Below, in pieces: positions 43,101-54,000 of a stretch of 64,000 nucleotides of DNA (positions are counted from its first letter, which is position 1; each line of letters opens with the position of its first letter). Under the pieces are notes generated by a model. That model searched no databases and had not been told where the DNA came from. It saw nothing but the letters and a program-made list of their open reading frames with translations. A program made the translations under genes and the position numbers. The stretch is from Clostridium hydrogenum. Its GTDB lineage: Bacteria > Bacillota > Clostridia > Clostridiales > Clostridiaceae. The stretch spans positions 752,016-816,015 of the forward strand of contig NZ_JAEACT010000002.1 of the NCBI RefSeq assembly GCF_021432385.1, read 5' to 3'.

Positions 43101-46100
43101 ATTTCTTCCTGATACAACATATCCAAATACAGAATCGCTGCTGTTATTATACTTATTAAGCAGTACTGACCATAGGCTTTGTATTATTGTATTAATTGTA
43201 ACCTTACTATTTCTAGCTATTGCTTCAAGCTTTCTCGTTATATCTTTTCCTATATTAAGGTTAATTTCTTCTTTTTTATATTCCTTACTGCTCTCTTTAT
43301 TTTCAAACGGTACTGCTGTTACCTCATTATAATCTAGAAGGTATTTTCTCCAATATTCCTTTGCTGCATCTCTATCCTTATTATTAAGCCACTCTATATA
43401 CTCGGAATACGGTACTACTTCTTTTAAATTTGCTTTGTATCCATACTTGAGTTCATTATATATCTTAAATAATTCAAGCATTATTATATTGAGACACCAG
43501 CCATCCATTATAATATGATGATTATTAAGTATTAGATTATATACATCCTCTTCTGTTTTAATTATTGTCAATTTTATAAGGACATCTTTGTTTAAATCAA
43601 AGCCTTTCTTTTTATCATTCTTTACTGCTTTATCTATATAGTCTTCTTTATCAAATTCCTCATCACTTATATCTACATATCTGACATCTGCTTTTCTTTT
43701 ATAAAATACAATTTGCATATTCCTATTAAAGTTTTCATAATCAAAAGCAGTTCTTAAAATATCATGCCTCTCTACTAACCTATTAAAACTTTGTTTCAAT
43801 AATTCTATATCTAATTGTCCTTTTACCTTTATTACTAATTCTTCATTATAAGCTTCTGATTTATTATCATATAACGTATGGTATAACATTCCTTCTTGCA
43901 TTGGTGTTAATGAGTATATATTTTTGATATTATCTATATCTTTTAAATACGGTTTTAATTGTTGTAAGGTTATATTTTCCTTTGTTACATCTGCTGCTGT
44001 TTTTTCTGATTTATCCTTATTCATACAATGCTCAATAATTGCTATAAGGTTATTTCTATATTCCTGAATTAATTTCTTTATTGTTTCATCTTTATATTCC
44101 TCATCATTGTACCTTATACCTATATTTAACTTTTTATCTATGAGTATTCCTGAAAAATCTAATGAGTATAATCTCTTATTATTTAAACCTATTGAATTTC
44201 CACTGCTTAAAGGCGACATATTAAAGATGTCATTATTTATATCTTCATCAAACTGTCCAAGATAATTAAAGCTTATTTCTGGTTTTAACCTAAATTCCAT
44301 CTTATCCTTAGAAAGATATTTGATTATGCCATAGCCAATTCCCTTATTAGGTACTCTTCTTAAAGAATCTTTTGTATTCTTTATCATCATTCCTAATTCT
44401 TCATTACTACTGCTTAAAACTACTGGATACTGCGAAGTAAACCAGCCTACTGTTCTCGTTATATCCACATTTTTTACAATCTCTTCTCTACCATGAGATT
44501 CCAAGTTGACTAATATATTTTCCTCGCCTGTCCATTTACTTATTGTTAATGCCAAAGCTGTTAATAGCAAATCCTCTATTTCTGTGTTATATGCCTTATT
44601 TACATGTTTTAATAATTTCTCCGTTTCATCTTTTGTAAGGTTAAATTCTACACTTCTTAAATCTTTAATCCTAGCTACAGCTATCTCTTTGTCCTTTGGA
44701 AGTTTCCTTACGTCACACTTATCTATATATCTCCAGTATTCTAGCTGTTTTCTCATATTGTAACTTGCAGCCTGTTTACTCTGTTCACTTGCCCACTCTT
44801 TAAAGGATGTAGTTTTCTCTTGAAGTATTATGTCCTCTCCGTTTTTAGCCATTTCATATGCCTTCGATAAATCTTCAAATAATATTCTCCATGAAACTCC
44901 ATCTATAACTAAATGGTGTATTGCTATTAGTAAATGATCTCCTTTATGTGTTTTAAATAAGCCTAATTTAACAAGAGGTCCCTCCTCTAAATTAATACTA
45001 TCTTGAATTTGGTTACACTTTTCTGTTATTTCTTCTTCATTTAAACCCTCATATACATTTAAGTCGTATAACTTTTCACTTGTCCCTCTATTAATTTGAT
45101 GTACTTCACCATTTTCGTTCTTATAAACCATTCTCAATGCATCGTGGTGAATAACTATAGCTTCAAATGCTTTTTCTAATGCTTCTTTTTCAAACCCATC
45201 TTTACTAAACAGCATTACTGATTGATTCCAATGATGTTCTTCTTCAAAATTCATTTCAAAGAACCATTTTTGTATAGGCGTTAATCCTACTTCTCCAACC
45301 ACTTCATCTTGGCTTATTGTTACAGCATTTTTCTTTACGCACTTACTTAAAGCTTTTATATTTGAATTGTTGAATACATCCTTAACCTCAAAATAATATC
45401 CTTCTGCTTTAGCTCTTGATATTACCTGTATTGATTTTATGGAATCTCCACCTAAACTGAAAAAGTCATCGTTTATTCCTATATTATCTATGCCCAATAC
45501 TTTTTCCCATATTTGTACAAGCTTTTGTTCTATTTCATTTCGTGGAGCCTCATATTCTGCTCCTGTATTAATTTTCCCACGTGGCTCTGGCAATGCCTCT
45601 CTATCTACTTTTCCATTTGGTGTTAACGGCATACCTTCTAGTTTTATAAAATATGATGGGAGCATATAGTCTGGTATGGATTGCTTAAGTTCTTCCCTTA
45701 ATTCTCCTACACTATATTCTTTTTCACCTATGTAATATGCACATAGATACTTGTTTCCTGCTTTTTCTCTTGCTAAAACTACTACCTCTTTTATTCCTTC
45801 TATTTTTAATAAATTACTTTCTATTTCCCCAAGTTCTATTCTGAAACCTCGTATCTTAACTTGATGGTCTATTCTTCCTAAATACTCTATGTTCCCATCT
45901 GGAAGCCATCTTGCTAGATCTCCTGTTCTATACATTTTTTCTCCCGACTCATATGGATTCTCTGCAAATTTTTCATTAGTTAACTTTTCGTTATTTAAGT
46001 ATCCTCTAGCTACTCCGCAGCCACTTATACACAACTCTCCTGCTACTCCTATTGGGAGCATTTTATCATTCTTATCAACTATATATATTTTTGTATTATC

Positions 46101-49100
46101 AATAGGTTTTCCTATTGGTATATTATCAAATATATCTTTCAATGAATATTTAGTTGAATATATAGTAGCTTCTGTTGGACCATATAGATTTTCTATCCTT
46201 GTACTCTTAATTAAATCTTTAAAAACTTTAGTATTTTCAATTCTTAATGCTTCTCCAGCTGTTAAAATATATTTTAGGCTTTTTATATTTCTTATATTAT
46301 TATCCAGTTCATTTAAAAACAAATTAAACATACTTGAAGTAAAATTAATATGACTTATAGAGTTATCTATTATGGATTTTAATATATATTTAGCATCTTT
46401 TTCATATCCATTATTAAGTACAATTAATTTTCCTCCACCTACAAACCAGCCAAATATCTCACTTACAGAAACATCAAATACATAATTTGTTTTTTGTAAG
46501 TATGCTCCTTCTTTATCCATAGGATAATTTTTCTGCAAAAACATTAATGTATTTATTACACTGCTGTGATTTATCATAACTCCCTTAGGCTTTCCAGTTG
46601 TTCCTGATGTGTATATTACATATGCCAAATTTTCCGCACTAGCAGTTTTACCTAAGTTAGCACAATCCTCTTTATACAACTCTTCATCTTTCAAATCACA
46701 TACGTTTATTTCCTCATTCTTTATTTTTTCTTTAAACTTATTTTGAGTTAATACTATTTCTGTTTTACTATTCTCCAGCATGTATTCTATTCTATCCTCT
46801 GGATATCCTGGGTCTATTGGCATATATGCTCCTCCTGCCTTCAAAATACCCATTATTCCAACTATCATTTCAAAGGAACGCTGCACCATTATCCCTACTA
46901 TACTTTCTGCTCCTATACCTTTTTTCTTTAATACTCTTGCTAAAGAATTAGCTCTTTCATTAAGCTCTTTATAAGTTATTTTTTTATCTTCGCATACAAC
47001 AGCAATATTATATGGAGTCTTCTCTACTCCTTCTTCAAATAATTCATTTATTGTTTTCTCTCTTGGATAAACTGCCTTTGTGTCATTAAATTCTATAAGT
47101 AATTTATGCTTTTCTTCTTCATCTATTAATTCTATGTCTTTAATCTTAGTTTCCGCATTCTGTCCTATTTCTTCTATTATATTTAATAGATGCTTTTTCA
47201 TTCTTTCAATGGTTTCATGTTTATAAAGGCTAGTTGCATAACTCAAATTAAAGTAGATTTCTTCTTCTCTTTCCTCTGCTGTTATTGTTATATCAAACTT
47301 TTCTACATTGTCATTTGTATTATATGTCCTAAAGCTTAAGTCATTTATTTCTACCTTGGCCTCTTCCATATTCTGAAGTACAAACATAACATCAAATAAT
47401 GGATTTCTTCCTAAATCCCTATCTATATCTATTTTGTCCACAATTTCTTCAAACTGATAATCTTGATTTTCATATGCCTTTATTGCTTTGTTTCTTACAG
47501 TTTTTAAATAATCTCTAAAACTCAACTCATCCTTTAACTTACTTCTTATTGCCAAAGTATTTACGAACATACCTATTAAGTTTTCTAGATCTCCGTGATT
47601 TCTACCAGCTATTGGACTTCCAACTACTATATCTTCCTGTCCACTATATTTTGATAATAGTATATTTATATTTGCTAATAGTACCATGTACATAGTACTT
47701 CCAGTTTCTTTAGCTATCTTTCTTAACTTTTCAGTTGTTTCCTTATCTAAAACAAAATTTATACTTCTGCCCCTAAAGTCTTTTACCCTCGGTCTTTTAT
47801 AATCTGTAGGTAAGCTTAGTACTGGTACTTCGTCACTAAATTCTTTTAACCAATATTGTTCCTGTTTTTTAAATTCTTCACTTTCTCTCTTCTTTAACTG
47901 CCATGCAGAATAATCCTTATATTGTACTTTTAATTCTCCTAAGTCTTTTCCGCTATATAACTTGCTAAATTCTCTTGTTAATATGGACATTGAAACTCCG
48001 TCTGATGCTATATGATGCATGTCAAAGAACATAATATGTCTTTCTTTTTCTAATTTTATAATCCCTACCCTTAATAATGGTGCCTTTTTTAAGTCAAATG
48101 GTCTTATAAATTCTTCAAACTTTTCTTTAACTTCTTCTTCATTTTTTATTTCTATTTTCTCTATTTCAAATTGTATTTCATTAGTTTTATTAATTCTTTG
48201 CACTATCTTATCAGCTTTAGTATAAAAGCTTGTCCTTAATGTTTCATGTCTTTCTATTAGGTTTATAAAAACATTCCTTATTTTTTCTATTTCAATTTCA
48301 CCTAATATCTCTAAAGCTCTTGGCATATTGTATGCTGTACTGTCCTTATCAATCTCCTGAAGCATATACATTCTCTTTTGTGCTGATGATGCTTCATAGT
48401 ATTCCTTTTCTTCTACTTTTTCTATTGCTTCATATTGCTTGCTGCTAATAGTTTCTATATATTCGCTGAGTCCCTTTATGTTTCCGTTACTGAAGATTTC
48501 CTTTAGCGGCACTTCTACATTTAATACCTTGAAAATCCTCCCTGTTAAAGTTGTTGCACTTAAAGAATGTCCGCCCAATTCAAAGAAGTTATCATTTATT
48601 CCTATATTAGTTACCCCTAATACGTTCTGCCATATCTCTACTAGCTTCTCTTCTAACTCATTTCTTGGTGCCTCGTACTCTGCTCCTGTGTTGATTTTGT
48701 CCTCTGGCTTAGGTAGTGCCTTTCTGTTTACTTTCCCGTTTATTGTTAGAGGCATATTCTGTAGCTTTATAAAATATGCTGGTATCATGTAATCTGGTAA
48801 GGATTTTTTTAGTTCTTCTCTAAACCTTCTTACGCTGTATTCTTTTTGCCCTACATAATATGCACATATGTATTCATTTCCCTCTTTTTCTCCTGCCAAA
48901 ACCGTTGCTTCCGTTATTCCCTCTATCTTTAATAAGGTGTTTTCTATTTCTCCTATTTCTATTCTGAAACCACGTATCTTAACTTGATGATCTATTCTTC
49001 CTAAATATTCTATGGTTCCATCTATCATCCATCTTGCTAAATCACCTGTTCTATACATCTTTTCACCAGGAGCATATGGATTCTTCACAAATCTTTCTTG

Positions 49101-50951
49101 CGTCATTTTTTCATTATTTAAATATCCCCTCGCTAGCCCTTCTCCACTTATACATAATTCACCACATGCTCCTATTGGCATAATCTCTAAATTTTTTCCT
49201 AAAACATATATCTTCACGTTGTCCGAAGGCACTCCTATTGAAACTGAACTTTTAGCATTCTTTTCAGCCTTATATTCATGTATCATGCAGCCTACTGTTG
49301 TTTCTGTTGGACCATACTCATTATATATCTTCACATTTCCATCAAATGCATTATATATACTTCTCGCTAACTTCTCCTTTAAATCTTCTCCACCTAATAT
49401 AAGTTTTTTCACTCTTGTTTTTGATAAATCCATGTTCTCTATTAACTTCAAATGTGTAGGTGTTAATTTTATAATGTCGACTTTGTTTTCTTCCACTACC
49501 TTTTTTATAAGTGAAACTTTACTTTCTCCTTCATATATTACTACCGCATTTCCTGAAATAAGTGGCGTATATATTGATGTTACTGTTAAATCAAAGGATA
49601 CTGAAGAATATAGCGGGAAATCTGTTTTTTCCTCTTTAACATATACTTTTCTAGCCCAATATACATAATTCACTAATCCACCATGCGTTACCATTACACC
49701 CTTGGGGTTTCCTGTAGTTCCAGATGTATATATTATATATACTAAATTATTTCCTTTTGTAGTTTTACTTAAATTAGCTGTATCTTCTTTGTACAACTCT
49801 TCACTATTCAAATCACATGTATCTATGTCTTCATTACTTAACTTTTTCTTAAACTTATCTTGTGTTAATAATATCTTAGTTTTACTATTCTCAAACATAT
49901 ATTTTATTCTGTCTTCTGGGTATTCTGGATCTATTGGCAGATATGCTCCTCCTGCTTTTAATACACCTAACATTCCCACTATCATTTCAAGAGAACGTTC
50001 TGCCATTATTGCCACTATGGCATCTGCTCCTACTCCCTTTTTTCTTAAATTTCTAGCTAGAGAATTAGCTCTCTCATTAAGCTCTTTGTAAGTTAACTTT
50101 TTATCCTCAAAAACAACCGCAATATTATCTGGAGTTTTTTCTACCTGCTTCTCAAATAATTCAATTATTGTCTCATTCCTTGGATATTCTGTGCTTGTAT
50201 TATTGAATTCTTGTAACAATTTATATTTTTCTTCTTCACTTACTATTTGTATATCTTTAATAACTGAATTCATATTAAGACTTACTGAGCTTAATATATT
50301 AATAAACGCATTTTTAACTCCATTAACTTCGTCCATTAATAATTCGTTACAATAATTAAATATAAGCTTTATGGAATTATTATATTTTTCTATATTTAAA
50401 GTAAAATCATTATTATCTAACGCCAAAATATCTTCTATCTGCTTTTTATTATGAATGTTCTTCATACAACAATACGCATTAACACTGTCATATATATCAT
50501 TGATTTTATATATCTTTTTGACTGGATAAAATTGATGTTTATATGCTTCAAAAGTTTGATTTTTCTGATGAACTAATGCTTGTTTGAATGTATTATCTTC
50601 AATAATATTATTATCTAATATTATAAATTCATTATTACTTTCCATATCTTCTGATCCAATATATTGGGGAATTCCAATTAAAAATTTATTATTTTGAAAG
50701 TACTTAGCTATAGTGATTTTAAATGTAGCCAACATAATTACATAAATAATTAGATCATTATTTCGAGATGTTTTAACTATTTTATTAAATACTTCACCAT
50801 CTATGTCTAAATTGATTTCATTTTTACTCGGTACATATTCTGAAACTCTCTTACTAAAATTTATTCTTTCATATTCCCCATGTGCAATCTTATTCCAATA
50901 TTCTTTAGATGAATTAATTAAATTAATATCTGACTCTTCTTCTCTAATCAT
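40101..50951 (-). CDS. Nonribosomal peptide synthetase, three modules with terminal thioesterase
   Basis: This protein of about 3616 aa reads: half condensation domain (residues 1-260, no HHxxxDG) - A1 (Asn code) - T1 (GGHSLS near 48575) - C (HHIASDG near 48010) - A2 (unknown, Ala-like code) - T2 (GGDSIKS near 45445) - epimerisation domain (HHLVIDG near 44910) - C (NHHIIMDG near 43515) - A3 (Glu code) - T3 (GGNSIK near 40925) - type I thioesterase (GYSGGG near 40570). It finishes and releases the peptide begun by the NRPS encoded upstream. The start at 50951 follows AGGGGG; an in-frame ATG 13 codons earlier lies before that site. All A domains keep the YTSGTTG motif and all T domains their Ser. 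Confidence 0.95.
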   Translation of the reverse strand: MIREEESDINLINSSKEYWNKIAHGEYERINFSKRVSEYVPSKNEINLDIDGEVFNKIVKTSRNNDLIIYVIMLATFKITIAKYFQNNKFLIGIPQYIGSEDMESNNEFIILDNNIIEDNTFKQALVHQKNQTFEAYKHQFYPVKKIYKINDIYDSVNAYCCMKNIHNKKQIEDILALDNNDFTLNIEKYNNSIKLIFNYCNELLMDEVNGVKNAFINILSSVSLNMNSVIKDIQIVSEEEKYKLLQEFNNTSTEYPRNETIIELFEKQVEKTPDNIAVVFEDKKLTYKELNERANSLARNLRKKGVGADAIVAIMAERSLEMIVGMLGVLKAGGAYLPIDPEYPEDRIKYMFENSKTKILLTQDKFKKKLSNEDIDTCDLNSEELYKEDTANLSKTTKGNNLVYIIYTSGTTGNPKGVMVTHGGLVNYVYWARKVYVKEEKTDFPLYSSVSFDLTVTSIYTPLISGNAVVIYEGESKVSLIKKVVEENKVDIIKLTPTHLKLIENMDLSKTRVKKLILGGEDLKEKLARSIYNAFDGNVKIYNEYGPTETTVGCMIHEYKAEKNAKSSVSIGVPSDNVKIYVLGKNLEIMPIGACGELCISGEGLARGYLNNEKMTQERFVKNPYAPGEKMYRTGDLARWMIDGTIEYLGRIDHQVKIRGFRIEIGEIENTLLKIEGITEATVLAGEKEGNEYICAYYVGQKEYSVRRFREELKKSLPDYMIPAYFIKLQNMPLTINGKVNRKALPKPEDKINTGAEYEAPRNELEEKLVEIWQNVLGVTNIGINDNFFELGGHSLSATTLTGRIFKVLNVEVPLKEIFSNGNIKGLSEYIETISSKQYEAIEKVEEKEYYEASSAQKRMYMLQEIDKDSTAYNMPRALEILGEIEIEKIRNVFINLIERHETLRTSFYTKADKIVQRINKTNEIQFEIEKIEIKNEEEVKEKFEEFIRPFDLKKAPLLRVGIIKLEKERHIMFFDMHHIASDGVSMSILTREFSKLYSGKDLGELKVQYKDYSAWQLKKRESEEFKKQEQYWLKEFSDEVPVLSLPTDYKRPRVKDFRGRSINFVLDKETTEKLRKIAKETGSTMYMVLLANINILLSKYSGQEDIVVGSPIAGRNHGDLENLIGMFVNTLAIRSKLKDELSFRDYLKTVRNKAIKAYENQDYQFEEIVDKIDIDRDLGRNPLFDVMFVLQNMEEAKVEINDLSFRTYNTNDNVEKFDITITAEEREEEIYFNLSYATSLYKHETIERMKKHLLNIIEEIGQNAETKIKDIELIDEEEKHKLLIEFNDTKAVYPREKTINELFEEGVEKTPYNIAVVCEDKKITYKELNERANSLARVLKKKGIGAESIVGIMVQRSFEMIVGIMGILKAGGAYMPIDPGYPEDRIEYMLENSKTEIVLTQNKFKEKIKNEEINVCDLKDEELYKEDCANLGKTASAENLAYVIYTSGTTGKPKGVMINHSSVINTLMFLQKNYPMDKEGAYLQKTNYVFDVSVSEIFGWFVGGGKLIVLNNGYEKDAKYILKSIIDNSISHINFTSSMFNLFLNELDNNIRNIKSLKYILTAGEALRIENTKVFKDLIKSTRIENLYGPTEATIYSTKYSLKDIFDNIPIGKPIDNTKIYIVDKNDKMLPIGVAGELCISGCGVARGYLNNEKLTNEKFAENPYESGEKMYRTGDLARWLPDGNIEYLGRIDHQVKIRGFRIELGEIESNLLKIEGIKEVVVLAREKAGNKYLCAYYIGEKEYSVGELREELKQSIPDYMLPSYFIKLEGMPLTPNGKVDREALPEPRGKINTGAEYEAPRNEIEQKLVQIWEKVLGIDNIGINDDFFSLGGDSIKSIQVISRAKAEGYYFEVKDVFNNSNIKALSKCVKKNAVTISQDEVVGEVGLTPIQKWFFEMNFEEEHHWNQSVMLFSKDGFEKEALEKAFEAIVIHHDALRMVYKNENGEVHQINRGTSEKLYDLNVYEGLNEEEITEKCNQIQDSINLEEGPLVKLGLFKTHKGDHLLIAIHHLVIDGVSWRILFEDLSKAYEMAKNGEDIILQEKTTSFKEWASEQSKQAASYNMRKQLEYWRYIDKCDVRKLPKDKEIAVARIKDLRSVEFNLTKDETEKLLKHVNKAYNTEIEDLLLTALALTISKWTGEENILVNLESHGREEIVKNVDITRTVGWFTSQYPVVLSSSNEELGMMIKNTKDSLRRVPNKGIGYGIIKYLSKDKMEFRLKPEISFNYLGQFDEDINNDIFNMSPLSSGNSIGLNNKRLYSLDFSGILIDKKLNIGIRYNDEEYKDETIKKLIQEYRNNLIAIIEHCMNKDKSEKTAADVTKENITLQQLKPYLKDIDNIKNIYSLTPMQEGMLYHTLYDNKSEAYNEELVIKVKGQLDIELLKQSFNRLVERHDILRTAFDYENFNRNMQIVFYKRKADVRYVDISDEEFDKEDYIDKAVKNDKKKGFDLNKDVLIKLTIIKTEEDVYNLILNNHHIIMDGWCLNIIMLELFKIYNELKYGYKANLKEVVPYSEYIEWLNNKDRDAAKEYWRKYLLDYNEVTAVPFENKESSKEYKKEEINLNIGKDITRKLEAIARNSKVTINTIIQSLWSVLLNKYNNSSDSVFGYVVSGRNPEVKGIENMLGLFINTVPLRVKAEGNMTFKELLTTVNKSFLESSEYDFYPLAEIQGLSEVKEKLVNNIMIFENYPVDSDGINNEVLTKNNLKIIGGKSQEQTNYNFNLTVIYQDTILIKFKFNELMYSKDNVLKIKNHFESLINQVIDNEEVLIKDIEVVRKEEKHKLLMEFNDTKVDYPREKTINELFEENVKKAPDNIAVVYEDKKLTYKELNERANSLGITLMKKGVGADTVVGIMVQRSLEMIVGIMGILKAGGAYMPIDPEYPENRIEYMIENSKAEIVLTQSKFREKIKNEKVDVCDLEDEEFYKEDRANLGKTASSKNLAYVIYTSGTTGKPKGVMIEHSNVTNLVHGLNESIYSKYNDNLKIALVAPYVFDASVKQIFCSLLLGNTLYVVSEAARKEGDKLVEFYLNNKIEITDGTPMHLAMMANSELLTNRNLKLKNLIIGGDKLTRKVIEKLYKKVNNKELIISNVYGPTECCVDAACNNITINNLKDYLNMPIGKPIDNVSIYIVDKNNKLMPIGAAGELCISGYGLSRGYLNNKELTEEKFVINPYEPGQRMYKTGDLARWLPDGTIECLGRIDYQVKIRGFRIETGEIENTLLKIEGIKETVVDAKGKEESKHLCAYYVGDKEYRVGELREELKKSLPDYMLPSYFIKIDKIPLTINGKVDRKALSEPQGKINTGAEYEAARNEMEEKLVKIWEDVLEIRNVGINDNFFELGGNSIKLVDLLVKMKKQLVLNLTMDQLFTNPTIKDICNLLYSGLGEGGKLVTRLSYSGDKNIFAFPPAIGYGYSYLNLVNRIDNYSIYAFSFINNSNIIDEYVKSILDTQNEGPFILLGYSGGGNLAFEVAKVLEKKGYEVSDIIMLDSAVKKSVKDNLTYPSKHEVISIMKNFFNIDNFHEFEENIAERAMVNHKKYIQYNNKNITKEKVKANIHVISSASTREVREHYEYLLNWENHTMGKFVIYDGYGLHLDMLSGEHCDKNADILKNILAE
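41060..42545 (-). other. Adenylation domain, NRPS2 module 3, predicted Glu
   Basis: Aligning by eye to GrsA gives specificity residues D-A-K-D-I-G-V-V-D (from FDASVKQIF, EITDGTP, LIIGGD, NVYGPTECCVD). This matches the Glu code DAKDLGVVDK of surfactin synthetase except Leu/Ile at position 5. Confidence 0.7.
45590..47050 (-). other. Adenylation domain, NRPS2 module 2, unassigned (Ala-like code)
   Basis: Specificity residues read D-V-S-N-L-A-L-I-Y (FDVSVSEIF, HINFTSS, YILTAGE, NLYGPTEATIY). The nearest code I recall is Ala (DLFNNALTYK), matching at five of the nine residues. An epimerisation domain follows, so the residue is delivered as the D isomer. The same code appears in the homologous domain at 60340-61800. 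Confidence 0.45.
47085..48697. repeat. 1.6-kb block nearly identical to 61834-63446
   Basis: With a constant offset of 14749 the two blocks match almost base for base, covering the T-domain edge, a whole condensation domain and the start of the next A domain. Differences are isolated single bases, for example Asp to Gly in SGKDLGEL/SGKGLGEL. Confidence 0.85.
48720..50165 (-). other. Adenylation domain, NRPS2 module 1, predicted Asn
   Basis: Specificity residues read D-L-T-K-I-G-E-V-G (FDLTVTSIY, IIKLTPT, LILGGE, NEYGPTETTVG), which is the Asn code DLTKLGEVGK apart from Leu/Ile at position 5. The Asp code has H in place of E. Confidence 0.72.
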
Positions 50952-50999
50952 TTGTACTACACCCCCTAATTTCTTAGTACTAATCCGCATTTATTAATT

Positions 51000-51049
51000 C
51001 CAGATAGTAATGTGATTTAATTTTTCAATCTAATTACATTACCATCTGG
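51000..51049 (-). other. Hairpin between the two NRPS genes
   Basis: CCAGAT and GTAATGT pair with ACATTAC and ATCTGG with single mismatches, within the 112-base gap. No T run follows on the minus strand, so it probably affects mRNA processing or stability rather than termination. Confidence 0.6.
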
Positions 51050-51063
51050 CATATTACTCCTTA

Positions 51064-54000
51064 CTAATCTTCAAAATCAAAATCAAAGTCATCTTTGTTA
51101 AAATTACTACTCTTTGTTTTTGATAGAAAATCGTAGGCTTCATTATTAGTCATTACACTTATATCTTTTATAGCTATATCAAAATCACTACTTGATGCTT
51201 TAATGATATGTTTAAAGCACTTAATCATATCTTCCATAGTCTCACGTTTATATAGGCTAGTTGCATAACTAAAATTAAATTTAATTTCTTCTGTTCCTTC
51301 AGACGCAGCTATTGTAATATCAAGCTTTTCCATCTTATTACTTAGGATGTATGGCTTAAAGGTTAAACCTTCTACTTCCATCTTAGCTTCTCCCACATTT
51401 TCTAGAACAAACATAACATCAAATAATGGGTTTCTGCTTAAATTTTTATATTTCTCTACTTTAGATGCCAGCTCTTCAAATTGATAATCTTGATTTTCAT
51501 ATGCTTTTAATGCTTTGTTCTTTACTGTCTTTAAATATTCCTTAAAACTTAGTTCACTATTTACATGGCTTCTTATTGCTAATGTGTTTACAAATACACC
51601 TATTAAGTTTTCTAAATCCACATGGTTTCTTCCTGCTATTGGGCTTCCAACCACTATATCTTCCTGCTCACTGTATTTTGATAATAATATATTTATATTT
51701 GCTAATAACACCATGTACATAGTAGTTTCAGTTTTTTTGGCTATATTTCTTAAGCTTTCAGTTGTTTCTTTATCTAAAACAAAGCTTATACTGTCACCTT
51801 TAAAATCCTTAGTCTTTGGCCTTGCATAGTCTGTAGGCAGCTTCAATACTGGTATTTCTCGGCTAAACTCTTGCAACCAATATTCCTCCTGCCTTTTATA
51901 CTCCTCGCTTGCCTTTTTATTTAACTGCCATGCAGAATAATCCTTATATTGTACTTTTAATTCTCCTAAGTCTTTTCCGCTATATAACTGACTAATTTCT
52001 TCTGTTAATATGGACATTGAAACTCCATCTGATACTATGTGATGCATATCAAAAAGCATAATATATCTTTCTTCTTCTAACTTTATAACTGCTGCTCGTA
52101 ATAATGGTGCAGTACCTAAGTCAAATGGTCTTATAAATTCCTTTATTTTTTCTTGTATTTCTTCTTCAGTGCTTACCTCTATTTTTTCTATTTCAAATTG
52201 TATTTCACTGGCCTTATTTACCATTTGTACTATCTTATTATCCACAGTATAGAAGCTTGTCCTTAATGTTTCATGTCTTTCTATTAACTTTATAAATGTT
52301 TCCTGCATTCTTTCTATTTCAAATTTACCCAATACTTCCAAACTTCCAGGCACATTATATGCAGTGCTATCCTTATCAAGTTCTTGAAGCATATACATTC
52401 TCTTTTGAGCCGATGAAGCTTCATAGCATTCTTGTTCTTCTACCCTTTCTATTGCTTCATATTCTTTTTTGTTACTAGCTTCTATATATTCACTTAATCC
52501 CTTTATGCTTCCCCTTGTGAATATTTCTTTTAGCGGTACTTCTATATTTAAATTCTTATAAATTCTTCCTATTAGTGTTGTTGCTTTTAAGGAATGTCCT
52601 CCTATTTCAAAGAAGTTATCATTTATACCTATATCGCACACACCTAATACATCTTCCCATATTTCCACCAATTGTTTTTCCAATTCGTTTCTTGGAGCTT
52701 CATATTTTACTCCAGTATTAATTTTTCCATCTGGCTCTGGTAATGCCTTTCTGTCCACTTTTCCATTTGGTGTTAACGGCATGCTCTCTAATTTTATAAA
52801 GTATGCTGGAATCATATAGTCTGGTAAGGATTTTTTAAGTTCCTCTCTTACCTCACTTATATTGTATTCTTTTTCACCTACATAGTACGCACATAGGTAT
52901 TTGTTTTCTTCCTTTTCTCTTGCTAAAACTACTGCCTCTTTTATCTGCTCTAGTTTCAATAAATTATTTTCTATTTCTCCAAGCTCTATTCTAAAGCCTC
53001 TTATTTTAACTTGATGGTCTATTCTTCCTAAGTATTCTATATTGCCATTAGGAAGCCATCTTGCCAAATCTCCTGTTCTGTACATTCTTTGTCCTGATTC
53101 ATATGGATTCGCTGCAAATTTTTCTTTGGTCAATTCTTCATTATTTATATATCCCCTTGCTAGTCCATCTCCACTTACACATAATTCTCCTGCTACCCCT
53201 ATAGGCAATAATTTATTATTTTCATCAACTATATATATTCTTACGTTATCTATTGGTCTTCCTATTGGTATATTTCTATATTCTTTATCTATTCTAAAAC
53301 TTGTTGTAACTACTGCATTTTCTGTAGGTCCATAGTTATTTATTAAATCATATGTCTGTTCCTTATATACTTTAAGTCTATCTGCTCCCGTTAACAATTT
53401 TCTAAGTGAGTGGTTTTTTTGCTGTATAAATTGTTCAAAAATTTGTGTAGGTAAAAAGCTTATGGTTATTTTATTCTTTTCATAATAGTCATTTAAAAGT
53501 TCTATATTTAGCCTTATTGAATCATATATTACATGTATTGCTGCTCCAGCTATAATGTACGGGAATATCTCCCATACTGATGCATCAAATCCTACTCCTG
53601 CATATTTTGTAACTCTATCTTCTTCAGTAACTTCGTAATATCTATTGTGCCACAAGGATAAATTTACAAGTCCTTTATGTTCCATCATAACTCCCTTAGG
53701 CTTTCCAGTTGTCCCTGATGTATATATTACATATGCTAAATTATTTGCTTTAGAGGTTTTACCTAAGTTGGACTTACTTTCCTTATATAACTCTTCATTA
53801 TCTAAATCATATATTTCTCTTTTATGCCCAGTTATTTTCTCTTTAAGTTTACCCTTTGTTAATACTATATTTGTTTTGCTATTTTCCAGCATATATTCTA
53901 TTCTATCTTCTGGGTATTCTGGATCTATTGGCAGATATGCTCCTCCTGCTTTCAAGATTGCAATTATTCCTACTATCATATCAATAGAATTTTGTACCAT

